Shown: positions 8,526 through 16,022 of the stretch, piece by piece
Position numbering within the stretch: position 1 is the stretch's first letter
How the letters are laid out: each line of letters begins with the position of its first letter
DNA from: CAVQRB01 sp963715055
GTDB lineage: Bacteria > Pseudomonadota > Alphaproteobacteria > Rhodobacterales > Rhodobacteraceae
Direction: 5' to 3'
Assembly: GCA_963715055.1 (NCBI GenBank)
Contig: CAVQRB010000002.1
Span: forward strand, 310,001 to 374,000
Length of the DNA: 64,000 nucleotides
The notes under the pieces: model-generated
The model's input: the letters and a program-made list of their open reading frames with translations, nothing else
What the model was told of the DNA's origin: nothing
The model's database searches: none
Translations under genes and position numbers: made by a program

Positions 8526-9040
8526 GTGCGTGCCAGTTCCCGCTTCATCTTGACCATCTTGCGTGTGATCATCTGGCGCCGGAGCGGCTTGAGGTAGTCG
8601 ATGAAAAGCTTGCCGTCGAGGTGGTCGATCTCATGCTGCGCGCAGGTCGCCCAGAGTCCCGTGAAGACTTCGGTGCGTTCCTTGCCGTCACGATCGATCC
8701 AGCGCACCTCCACGTCCCGCGGCCGGGTCACATCGGCATATTGCTCGGGAATCGACAAGCACCCTTCCTCGTAGGTGTTCATCTCGTCCGAGGCCGAGAC
8801 GATCTCCGGGTTGAACATGATCAGCGGGCGCGGTGTTTCGTTCTCGGCCTTGACGCAGTCGAGCACCACAAGACGCTGCAACACCCCGACTTGCGGTGCC
8901 GCAAGCCCGACGCCGGGGGCGGCGTACATGGTCTCCAGCATGTCGTCGGCCAGCGCACGCAACTCGTCCGAGAGGTCCGGCACAGGGTCCGAAAGCTTCT
9001 TGAGCCGGGGGTCGGGATGCAGAATGATGGGTCGTTTCAT
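8522..9040 (-). CDS. def: peptide deformylase, canonical copy
   Basis: A 172-residue metalloenzyme that removes formyl groups from nascent polypeptides at the ribosome. All three motifs are canonical: GVGLAAPQ (43-50), EGCLS (92-96, metal-binding Cys94) and HEIDH (136-140). The basic C-terminal helix (KPLRRQMITRKMVKMKREL) resembles the ribosome-binding tail of E. coli Def. In-frame ATGs exist at 9070, 9058, 9049 and 9040; none has a clear Shine-Dalgarno. I chose 9040 because MKRPIILHPDPRLK is the usual N-terminus. It is the first gene of the def-def-def-fmt operon. Confidence 0.95.
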   Translation of the reverse strand: MKRPIILHPDPRLKKLSDPVPDLSDELRALADDMLETMYAAPGVGLAAPQVGVLQRLVVLDCVKAENETPRPLIMFNPEIVSASDEMNTYEEGCLSIPEQYADVTRPRDVEVRWIDRDGKERTEVFTGLWATCAQHEIDHLDGKLFIDYLKPLRRQMITRKMVKMKRELART

Positions 9041-9144
9041 GGTTTTCATGTAAGACATGGCCCGCGTCACTGCAATATGAACTCCGCCCTTGTCCCTGCC
9101 GTGTTTCAGGGTAGCTTGCCGCTGGAAAAACCATGGAGCAGTGC

Positions 9145-10317
9145 ATGAATTTCGACGACCCGATCGACCGCCGCGGCACCCATTGCAACCAGTGGGACAG
9201 GATGGAGCAACTCTACGGTGTCTCGCCCGCGGACGGTCTGGCGATGTGGACCGCCGACAGCGACTATGCCACGGCCCCTTGCGTAATCGAGGCGATCCGC
9301 AAGGCCGCAGATCACGGCGTCTTCGGCTACGTGGCGATTTACGACGACTACCTCAAGGCGGTGCAATGGTGGATGAAGACCCGCCACGGCTGGGACATCG
9401 AAACCGACTGGGTGTTGACGGCGCAGGGGCTCGGCAATGCGATCGCGCTCTGCCTCGACGTCTGGACCAGGCCGGGCGACCGGGTGGTGACCTTCAATCC
9501 GGTCTACATGGAATTCCAGTCCAAGGTCGAACGCGCCGGGCGCCAGATCGTGCAATGCCCGCTCAAACGCGTCGGAGACCGCTACGAGCTCGATCTCGAA
9601 GACGCGCAATCGCGCCTCGACGGGTCGGAGAAAATGCTGATCTGGTGCTCACCGCAAAACCCTTCGGGCCGCGTCTGGACCAAGGCGGAACTGCGTGCCG
9701 TGGCCGATTTTGCCAAGCGCAATGACCTGCTGCTCATCTCCGACGAAATCCATCACGATCTGGTCTATCCGGGCCAGACCTTCCTGCCGATGCATGTGGT
9801 CGCCCCGGACATCACCGACCGGCTGGTGGTCCTGACCGCGGCCTCCAAGACCTTCAACATCGCAGGCCAGCGCACCGGCAACATGATCATCCCCGACCCT
9901 GGCTTGCGCCGCGCGATGGTGCAGCGGCTCAACACGCTGGATTACAAGCCCTCGACGCTGAGCCTCTTCATGATCGAGGCCGCCTATTCGCCCGAGGGCG
10001 CCCTATGGGCCGACGCGCAGATCGCCCACCTCGACCGCAACCGCAGGACTTTCGACGCGGCCATCGCCGCAATCCCCGGCCTCACCTCGATCCCGCTCGA
10101 ATCGACCTACCTTGCCTGGGTGGATTTTTCAGGGACCGGGATGAGCCACGCGGAATTCTCGGACCGCGTGCTCAAGCAGGCGAAGATCGCGCCGAGCGAC
10201 GGGCCGTCCTTCGGACCGGGCGGCGAGACATTCCTGCGCTTCAATCTGGCAAAACCCCACGCCTTCGTGGTGGAGGCCTGCAAGCGGCTCACGGCGGCCT
10301 TCAGCGACCTGCAGTAG
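9145..10317 (+). CDS. PatB/MalY-family aminotransferase, probable cystathionine beta-lyase
   Basis: A 390-residue fold-type I PLP enzyme. The N-terminus MNFDDPIDRRGTHCNQWD and the later DEIHHDLVYPG are typical of the PatB/MalY C-S lyase group. The PLP lysine is in TAASKTFNIAGQRTG (about residue 240). The substrate-binding Arg is near FLRFNLAKP at the C-terminus. These enzymes cleave C-S bonds in cystathionine or cysteine conjugates, giving a thiol, pyruvate and ammonia. The ATG at 9145 is preferred over 9133 because GGAG lies six bases before it. It is transcribed divergently from the def operon across about 100 bases. Confidence 0.85.
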   Translation: MNFDDPIDRRGTHCNQWDRMEQLYGVSPADGLAMWTADSDYATAPCVIEAIRKAADHGVFGYVAIYDDYLKAVQWWMKTRHGWDIETDWVLTAQGLGNAIALCLDVWTRPGDRVVTFNPVYMEFQSKVERAGRQIVQCPLKRVGDRYELDLEDAQSRLDGSEKMLIWCSPQNPSGRVWTKAELRAVADFAKRNDLLLISDEIHHDLVYPGQTFLPMHVVAPDITDRLVVLTAASKTFNIAGQRTGNMIIPDPGLRRAMVQRLNTLDYKPSTLSLFMIEAAYSPEGALWADAQIAHLDRNRRTFDAAIAAIPGLTSIPLESTYLAWVDFSGTGMSHAEFSDRVLKQAKIAPSDGPSFGPGGETFLRFNLAKPHAFVVEACKRLTAAFSDLQ

Positions 10318-10319
10318 CC

Positions 10320-10700
10320 TTAGTCGCCGGCGTCTTCGATGAGCGCCACGGGCGCGTCCTCGGGCAGTTCGAAATCGCGGGCCGGTCTGTCCGCGACCAG
10401 AGTGGCGCGCTTGAACTCGTAGCTTTGCACGCCGTCCTCCTCCTCCGACGCGATGATCAGGCAGCGGAAGAGATGGTTCGATCCGTCATGCAGGTCGATG
10501 TGCCCCCGCAACCGCGGGCTGCCCGCTTCCATGGCAAAGCCGCTTTTCCAAAGGCGCAGAACGGGCAGTGTCTTGCCGGCCACGTGGACGCGCAGCCGTG
10601 ACGAGCGTTTCATGCCGTCTATTCGCGCCCTGTCGAGCCCGGCCTGAACTTCCTTCGATAACACCGTTTCCATCGCAACATCCCCACTGACACCTGCCAT
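10320..10700 (-). CDS. conserved hypothetical protein, possibly PilZ-like
   Basis: A 126-residue soluble protein. I do not recognise it firmly. A central RSSRLRVHVAGKTLPVLRLWKSGFAM segment recalls the beta-barrel with a basic N-terminal motif of PilZ c-di-GMP receptors. However, the canonical RxxxR and D/NxSxxG motifs are not clearly present. An acidic tail (ELPEDAPVALIEDAGD) ends the protein. ATGs exist at 10700 and 10673; both are plausible. It converges with the aminotransferase, with two bases between the stops, and diverges from the glutathionyl-hydroquinone reductase gene. Confidence 0.5.
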   Translation of the reverse strand: MAGVSGDVAMETVLSKEVQAGLDRARIDGMKRSSRLRVHVAGKTLPVLRLWKSGFAMEAGSPRLRGHIDLHDGSNHLFRCLIIASEEEDGVQSYEFKRATLVADRPARDFELPEDAPVALIEDAGD

Positions 10701-10767
10701 TCAAATGATGACCCGACCTTATAAAAATCAAGTTACGTTTTCATGTCAAATTGTTACGTCCTGTGCG

Positions 10768-10781
10768 TTGACGCAAGTCAA
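10768..10781. promoter_or_regulatory. Crp/Fnr-type palindrome TTGAC-GCAA-GTCAA
   Basis: A perfect 5-4-5 inverted repeat in the divergent region between the hypothetical gene (start 10700) and the hydroquinone reductase gene (start 10854). The half-sites differ by one base from the FNR box TTGAT-N4-ATCAA found elsewhere in this window. It could bind a Crp/Fnr-family regulator such as FnrL or a Dnr-type protein; identity is inference. Confidence 0.4.
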
Positions 10782-10853
10782 CTGCGCGGGGCGGGACGTG
10801 GGCACCGGACCGCAAAGGCATTATCCTGGACCCCGGATCAAGGAGTGAAGGTC

Positions 10854-11828
10854 ATGGGACTTCTGGTGGACGGCGTCTGGCAAGAGCGATGGTATGACAC
10901 GGAATCGACCGGAGGTGCCTTCGAACGCAAGGAAGCCTCCTTTCGCAACTGGATCACCGCGGACGGCAGCGCCGGTCCGTCGGGCGAGGGCGGTTTCACG
11001 GCGGCAAGCGGGCGCTATCACCTCTACGTGAGCCTGGCCTGCCCCTGGGCGCATCGCACGCTGATCTTCCGCCGCCTGAAGGGCCTCGATGACCACATTT
11101 CCGTCTCCGTCGTGCATCCCGACATGCTGGCCGACGGCTGGACTTTCCGCACGGACTTCGAAGGAGCCACGGGCGATACGCTCTACGGTCTGCCCTTCGC
11201 GCGCGATATCTATCTCAAGGCCGATCCCGGTTGCACGACCCGGGTGACCGTCCCGATCCTCTGGGACAAGCAGCGTGAAACCATCGTTTCAAACGAGAGT
11301 TCGGAGATCATCCGGATGTTCAACTCGGCCTTCGACGCCATCACAGCCAACAACGCCGATTACTGGCCGGAGGCGTTGCGCGAGGCCATCGAACCGGTCA
11401 ATGCGCGGATCTACGACAGCCTCAACAACGGCGTCTACAAGGCCGGGTTCGCCACCACGCAGAGCGCCTATGACGCGGCTGTAGCACCGCTCTTCGAGAC
11501 GCTGGACTGGCTGGAGGAGCGGCTGTCGCGGAGCCGGTACCTCATGGGCGAACGCCTGACCGAAGCCGACTGGCGGCTTTTCACGACGCTGGTGCGCTTC
11601 GATTCCGTCTATCACCTGCATTTCAAATGCAACCGCAAGCGGATCGTCGATTACCCCAACCTCTGGGCCTATACGCGCGACCTCTATCAAACACCGGGGG
11701 TGGCTGAGACGGTCAATCTCGCGCACATCGTGCGCCACTACCACTACAGCCACGAAACCATCAATCCGCACCGGATCATACCGGTCAATCCGGTGCTGGA
11801 TTTCAGGGCCCCGCATCAGCGGAGCTGA
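10854..11828 (+). CDS. glutathionyl-hydroquinone reductase (Xi-class GST)
   Basis: A 324-residue Xi-class glutathione transferase (YqjG/PcpF/EcM4 family). The catalytic motif is LACPWAHR with Cys63 in an N-terminal thioredoxin-like fold. The all-helical C-terminal domain contains the family phrase TEADWRLFTTLVRFD and ends near a run of Tyr/His residues (HYHYSHETINPHRIIP). Known reaction: glutathione-dependent reduction of glutathionyl-hydroquinones to hydroquinones in the cytoplasm. The start at 10854 is supported by AAGGAG eight bases upstream. A Crp/Fnr-like palindrome lies about 75 bases upstream. Confidence 0.93.
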   Translation: MGLLVDGVWQERWYDTESTGGAFERKEASFRNWITADGSAGPSGEGGFTAASGRYHLYVSLACPWAHRTLIFRRLKGLDDHISVSVVHPDMLADGWTFRTDFEGATGDTLYGLPFARDIYLKADPGCTTRVTVPILWDKQRETIVSNESSEIIRMFNSAFDAITANNADYWPEALREAIEPVNARIYDSLNNGVYKAGFATTQSAYDAAVAPLFETLDWLEERLSRSRYLMGERLTEADWRLFTTLVRFDSVYHLHFKCNRKRIVDYPNLWAYTRDLYQTPGVAETVNLAHIVRHYHYSHETINPHRIIPVNPVLDFRAPHQRS

Positions 11829-11847
11829 CCATCCCCAGGGTATCCCG

Positions 11848-12228
11848 TCAGGCGGCGCCCGGCGCCGCCACATGCGATCCGTAATGTTCCACCATCGCGG
11901 CCAGATCTTCCGGCGGCGTGGCGCTCTGCACGAAGGCGCAGGCATTCTGGGCATGGGAAAAGATCGACCCGTCCGAGAAAAAGGAGGTATTGGTCACGAA
12001 GATGACCTGCGCATCGGGCTGCCGGTAGCTGGCATAATCCGCCACGGCGAGTGCCGAGCCGTCCTGCAGTACCAGATCCATGATCAGGATGTCCGTGTCG
12101 TTGCTGCCCAGATGGGCGATGGCCTCGGTCTGTCCGGCGGCGCGGGCAACGGTCATGCCGAGGCGCTCCAGATGTCTTTGCCAAATGCCCGCTAATTCCA
12201 TTTCGCTTTCAACAATCAAAACATTCAT
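11848..12228 (-). CDS. single-domain response regulator (receiver protein)
   Basis: A 126-residue CheY-like receiver with no output domain. The N-terminal acidic pair lies in LIVESEMELAG, and the phospho-acceptor Asp51 is in DILIMDLVLQDG. The conserved Thr region is VIFVTNTSFFSDGS. The usual Lys-Pro after beta-5 appears as ATPPEDL, so the conserved Lys seems to be missing. Such proteins take part in phosphorelays by binding partners. It stands alone, with no kinase nearby. A perfect CtrA-type box sits about 70 bases upstream of its start, which suggests cell-cycle or motility control. I chose the ATG at 12228 (MNVLIVE); an upstream ATG at 12240 is less likely. Confidence 0.8.
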   Translation of the reverse strand: MNVLIVESEMELAGIWQRHLERLGMTVARAAGQTEAIAHLGSNDTDILIMDLVLQDGSALAVADYASYRQPDAQVIFVTNTSFFSDGSIFSHAQNACAFVQSATPPEDLAAMVEHYGSHVAAPGAA

Positions 12229-12297
12229 AGTAACCCCCATTCCGCAGTCAATTTCGGAATTGTTTCACTCTGCAATACAATTACGCCGCTTCATTCC

Positions 12298-12312
12298 TTA
12301 ACAAACCATTAA
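12298..12312 (-). promoter_or_regulatory. CtrA-type binding site TTAA-N7-TTAA
   Basis: The sequence TTAA CAAACCA TTAA matches the full CtrA consensus of alphaproteobacteria exactly. It lies about 70 bases upstream of the receiver gene, in a short AT-rich divergent region shared with cobC. CtrA controls motility, gene transfer agents and c-di-GMP genes in Rhodobacteraceae. Binding itself is inference. Confidence 0.5.
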
Positions 12313-12428
12313 GAATCCTGTCAAAGGTTTACGGATTTCCTTCACACTTGCGGAACCGGCTGAAATCCGCTTTGTCTTTTGCACAATCGCGCAATATTGC
12401 GCTCAATCACCGGAAAACCAAGAGATTG

Positions 12429-13382
12429 TTGACAGATCAGGTGCGGGATCACGGCGGCGGGCTGGACGCGGCAATCGTTAAATTCGGCGGCGAGCGAATC
12501 GGCTGGATCGACCTGTCGACGGGCATCAACCCGCATCCCTATCCGCTTGGACGCCTTGCCCCCGATGTCTGGAATGCCCTGCCGGACAAGGGCGCGGGCG
12601 AGAGGTTGCTTGCCGCCGCCCGCCGCTTCTGGCGCGTGCCCGACGCGGCGGATCTGGTCGCCGCACCTGGTGCCTCGGCGCTCATCGCGCAGATCCCCGG
12701 GCTTGTGACTGCCGGATCCGCGGTCATCCCGGGGCCAACCTACAACGAACATGCCGCCGCCTTCACCGCGCATGGCTGGCGGGTCAGCGATCAAGGCGAT
12801 GCCACGGCTCAGGTTGTCGTGCACCCCAACAATCCCGATGGCCGCCTCTGGACACCCGCAACGCTGCCCGCTCCTTCCGCGCGCCTGACAGTGATCGACG
12901 AGAGTTTCTGCGACGTGGCACCCGACCGTTCGCTGATCGCGCAGGCCGCGCGGCCCGGCAGCCTCGTGCTCAAGAGTTTCGGCAAGTTCTGGGGCCTTGC
13001 CGGGCTGCGGCTGGGCTTCGCCATAGGTGATCCCACGCTGATCGCGACGCTGCGCGACCGCCTCGGTCCCTGGGCGGTGTCGGGACCCGCGCTGGAGCTG
13101 GGGGCGCGCGCACTGGGCGATCCTGGCTGGGCCCGGTCCACCCGGATCGCTCTGGCCGAGGACTCGGCGCGGCTCGACGCGGTGATGCGGCGCGCCGGCG
13201 CCCGCTGCCTTGGCGGCACCACCCTCTTCCGGCTTTATGAGACGGAAAATGCCCTGGCCTGGCAAGAGCGGCTCGCCCGGCATCAGATCTGGAGCCGGAT
13301 ATTCCCTTACAACCCCCGCTGGCTGCGCCTCGGGCTGCCGCATGCGCTGCACTGGCCGCGTCTCGAAGCCGCCCTGGCATGA
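12429..13382 (+). CDS. cobC: threonine-phosphate decarboxylase / CobC aminotransferase-fold protein
   Basis: About 317 residues, PLP aminotransferase fold type I. RDHGGGLDAAIVKFGG and DLSTGINPHPYP at the N-terminus are typical of CobC/CobD-type L-threonine-O-3-phosphate decarboxylases. The PLP lysine is in LKSFGKFWGLAGLRLGFA. Known role: supplies (R)-1-amino-2-propanol phosphate for the cobalamin lower-ligand linker. It overlaps cobD by four bases. No ATG fits the start. TTG codons at 12426 and 12429, a GTG at 12441 and a far TTG at 12348 are all possible; I chose 12429 because family homology starts just after. Start uncertain, function solid. Confidence 0.85.
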   Translation: MTDQVRDHGGGLDAAIVKFGGERIGWIDLSTGINPHPYPLGRLAPDVWNALPDKGAGERLLAAARRFWRVPDAADLVAAPGASALIAQIPGLVTAGSAVIPGPTYNEHAAAFTAHGWRVSDQGDATAQVVVHPNNPDGRLWTPATLPAPSARLTVIDESFCDVAPDRSLIAQAARPGSLVLKSFGKFWGLAGLRLGFAIGDPTLIATLRDRLGPWAVSGPALELGARALGDPGWARSTRIALAEDSARLDAVMRRAGARCLGGTTLFRLYETENALAWQERLARHQIWSRIFPYNPRWLRLGLPHALHWPRLEAALA

Positions 13383-14293
13383 GCACTGCCTTGCTTGCGC
13401 TCGCGGCCCTTGTGCTCGATGCCGCCTTCGGCGAGCCGCGCTGGCTCTGGTCGCGTCTGCCGCATCCGGCGGTCCTGATGGGCCGGTTGGTCGGGCTGCT
13501 CGACCACCGCCTCAACGACGGTCCCGGAAAGCGGGCGCGGGGCGTTCTGGCAGCCCTCATCCTCGTGGGGGTCGGGCTTGCGGTCGGGGTCGCACTCGCC
13601 CGCCTCGGTCCCGTGGTGGAAATCGGTGTTGCCGCGATCCTGCTGGCACAGCGCTCTCTGGTGGAACATGTGGCCGCCGTCAACGACGGGCTGCGCCGTT
13701 CGCTCGACGCGGGGCGGCAGGCCGTCGCGATGATCGTGAGCCGTGACACCGCCGCAATGAATGAAACCCAGGTCGCCCGCGCCGCCATCGAAAGTGCCTC
13801 GGAAAACCTTTCCGACGGGGTGATCGCACCCCTCTTCTGGTTTCTCGTTGCGGGGCTTCCGGGCATGATCACCTACAAGCTCATCAACACCGCCGACAGC
13901 ATGATCGGCTACCGCACCCCGCGCTACGAAGACTTCGGCTGGGCCGCCGCCCGCCTCGATGACCTGCTGAACCTCATTCCCGCGCGCCTTACGGCCTTGC
14001 TGATCGCCCTGCCCACGGGGCGCATCGACCTGCACGGGATCAAGGCGGACGCCGCCCTGCACCGCTCGCCCAACGCCGGCTGGCCCGAGGCCGCGATGTC
14101 GCGGGCGCTCGGCGTGGCCCTCGCCGGGCCGCGCTCCTATGATGGGGCCATGCGCGATTTTCCCTGGGTCAACCCGGCCGGCCGGCGCGACCTCGCGGCG
14201 GTGGACATTGACACAAGCATCGGCATGCTGTGGAAAGCGTGGGGGCTCGCTGCGGGCCTCGTCGCACTCGTCGCCATTGCCTCGCTCGTCTGA
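13379..14293 (+). CDS. cobD: adenosylcobinamide-phosphate synthase (CobD/CbiB)
   Basis: A 304-residue polytopic inner-membrane protein. It joins aminopropanol phosphate (or its precursor) to adenosylcobyric acid. The family signatures are AFGEPRWLWSRLPHPAVLMGR near the N-terminus, IVSRDTAAMNETQVARAAIE (about residues 120-140), ENLSDGVIAPLFWF and NTADSMIGYR. Several hydrophobic segments are visible at both ends. The start ATG overlaps the cobC stop (ATGA), so the two steps are translationally coupled. No other cobalamin genes occur in the window, so the rest of the pathway must be elsewhere. Confidence 0.95.
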   Translation: MSTALLALAALVLDAAFGEPRWLWSRLPHPAVLMGRLVGLLDHRLNDGPGKRARGVLAALILVGVGLAVGVALARLGPVVEIGVAAILLAQRSLVEHVAAVNDGLRRSLDAGRQAVAMIVSRDTAAMNETQVARAAIESASENLSDGVIAPLFWFLVAGLPGMITYKLINTADSMIGYRTPRYEDFGWAAARLDDLLNLIPARLTALLIALPTGRIDLHGIKADAALHRSPNAGWPEAAMSRALGVALAGPRSYDGAMRDFPWVNPAGRRDLAAVDIDTSIGMLWKAWGLAAGLVALVAIASLV

Positions 14294-14306
14294 CCAGGAG
14301 ACCCTC

Positions 14307-15476
14307 ATGCGTATCCCAGCTGCCGCCTTCTGTTTCATTCTCGCCGCCTTGCCGCTCTCCGCCGCAACCTGCGGCGGGTCGTTTGCAGGCTTCGTCTCCG
14401 AACTCAAGGCGGAAGCCATCGCCAAAGGCCACGCACCTGCCTCGGTCGATCGCTTCTTTTCCGGCGTAAGCCAGACCGGCAGTGTGCTCAAAGCCGACCG
14501 CGCGCAGGGCGTGTTCCAGAAACCCTTCATCGATTTTGCCCGCAACCTGATCTCCGACAGCCGCCTCAAGAAAGGGCAGAGCAATGCCCGGAAATACGAC
14601 GCGGTCTTCGACGAGATCGACCGGCGCTACGGCGTCAGCCGCGGCGTGCTCTTGGCCTTCTGGGCCTTCGAGACGGACTACGGCGGGTTCCAGGGCGATT
14701 TCAACACGGTGAACGCGCTGGTGACGCTGGCCCATGATTGCCGCCGGCCGCAGCTTTTCCGCCCGCAGGTCTTCGCGGCACTTGAACTCTATGAACGCGG
14801 CGGGCTCGATCCGCGCACCACCACCGGGGCCTGGGCGGGCGAGATCGGCATGGTGCAGATGTTGCCGCGCGACATCCTCGAAAACGGCGTGGATGCCGAT
14901 GGCGACGGCAAGGTCTCGCTGAAGACCTCCGCGCCCGATGCGCTGATGTCGGGCGCAAAAATGCTGAACTCCCTTGGCTGGCGCGCCGGTGAGCCCTGGT
15001 TGCAGGAGGTCACGGTGCCCGCCAATCTCGACTGGTCGCAGACCGGCATCGAGACCCGCAAACCGGTCCGCGACTGGGAGCGCATGGGCGTGCGCGCCCG
15101 CAGCGGATCGCTCGACACGAGGCTTAGCGGCGCGCTCATCCTGCCTCAGGGCCACAAGGGGCCCGCCTTTATCGCCTATCCGAATTTCAACGTCTATTTC
15201 GAGTGGAATCAGAGCTTTACCTATGTGCTGACCGCCGCCTATTTCGCCAACCGTCTCGAAGGCGCGCCGGTCTTCGACGCAGGTAACCCGGAGCAGGGCC
15301 TCTCGGGCAGCCAGATGAAGAGCCTGCAACAGAAGCTTCAGGCGCGCGGTCACAACGTCGGCCAGGTGGACGGGATTCTGGGCGCAAGGACGCGCATCGC
15401 CGTGCAGGCGGAGCAGAAACGCCTTGGCCTGCCCGCCGATGCCTGGCCCACGCCCGCACTTCTGTCCAGGCTCTGA
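14307..15476 (+). CDS. lytic murein transglycosylase (MltB-type) with peptidoglycan-binding domain
   Basis: A 389-residue periplasmic enzyme that cleaves the glycan strand of peptidoglycan to 1,6-anhydromuropeptides. It has a signal peptide (about residues 1-19, ending PLSAATC; a lipobox-like Cys20 is possible). The SLT2/MltB domain contains FWAFETDYGGFQGDFNTVNA with the catalytic Glu in the FETDYG segment, and GEIGMVQMLPRDI. A C-terminal PG_binding_1 domain spans about residues 325-389 (LQQKLQARGHNVGQVDGILG). The ATG at 14307 has AGGAG seven bases upstream. It follows cobD by 13 bases, but the functions look unrelated. Confidence 0.92.
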   Translation: MRIPAAAFCFILAALPLSAATCGGSFAGFVSELKAEAIAKGHAPASVDRFFSGVSQTGSVLKADRAQGVFQKPFIDFARNLISDSRLKKGQSNARKYDAVFDEIDRRYGVSRGVLLAFWAFETDYGGFQGDFNTVNALVTLAHDCRRPQLFRPQVFAALELYERGGLDPRTTTGAWAGEIGMVQMLPRDILENGVDADGDGKVSLKTSAPDALMSGAKMLNSLGWRAGEPWLQEVTVPANLDWSQTGIETRKPVRDWERMGVRARSGSLDTRLSGALILPQGHKGPAFIAYPNFNVYFEWNQSFTYVLTAAYFANRLEGAPVFDAGNPEQGLSGSQMKSLQQKLQARGHNVGQVDGILGARTRIAVQAEQKRLGLPADAWPTPALLSRL

Positions 15477-15556
15477 CGCGCGCGGCGTTTACCACTTTTT
15501 CAGAAGCAGAACCCTAGGGTCTCCGCGGAAACGTCATTCAGGTTTCTACATCTTGT

Positions 15557-15597
15557 GTGACTCTGTCCGGTTTCAGTCCGGCAGGGTCACTCTTTTC
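15557..15597 (+). terminator. probable terminator after the lytic transglycosylase gene
   Basis: An imperfect stem (GTGACTCTG-TCCGG with CCGGCAGGGTCAC, one bulge) is followed by TCTTTTCCC. It overlaps the 3' end of the convergent hypothetical gene, so it may serve both directions. Confidence 0.45.
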
Positions 15598-15955
15598 CCG
15601 CATCGCTCAGCACAGGAAACCTCTCGCCGCGCTCGGTCAGGAGGACGATCCGGTCGCCGTTCTGCACATAGCGGTCGCAGCGGCCCGCGCCATTGCGATA
15701 GGTGACGCAGACGGTTCCATCTGCCTCGACACGGTACTGCCCGAAGGCCGAGAGGCCAGAGGCATAGGTGTAGGAATAGGCGCCCCCGTGCGAGTATTTC
15801 GAGCGGCCCCGATCGTGAAATTCGAGCGTCCGGCCTTCGGTAAGCGCCCGCACCTGCCCGGCATCCAGCAGCCTGTCGCTCTCGCGCAGAGCCCACTCCT
15901 GTGCCGGAAGGACGGTGCCAAAGGCCAGAAGACAGAGCGAAAGGGCAACTCTCAT
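15587..15955 (-). CDS. hypothetical secreted protein
   Basis: A 122-residue protein with a clear signal peptide (MRVALSLCLLAFGTVLPAQE). A short, mostly beta mature region follows: GGAYSYTYASGLSAFGQYRVEADGTVCVTYRNGAGRCDRYV. Two Cys residues could form a disulfide. I do not recognise the family. The pattern of a small repeat ending in GxGRCDRY resembles unnamed roseobacterial secreted proteins that test dietary or environmental state, but no function can be assigned. It converges with the transglycosylase gene and lies upstream of nothing obvious. Confidence 0.6.
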   Translation of the reverse strand: MRVALSLCLLAFGTVLPAQEWALRESDRLLDAGQVRALTEGRTLEFHDRGRSKYSHGGAYSYTYASGLSAFGQYRVEADGTVCVTYRNGAGRCDRYVQNGDRIVLLTERGERFPVLSDAGKE

Positions 15956-16022
15956 GACGCGAGGCTAGGCGGTTACGACAGCAAATGCATCACACGATCC
16001 GGTGACGACCAGCCTTACAGCG

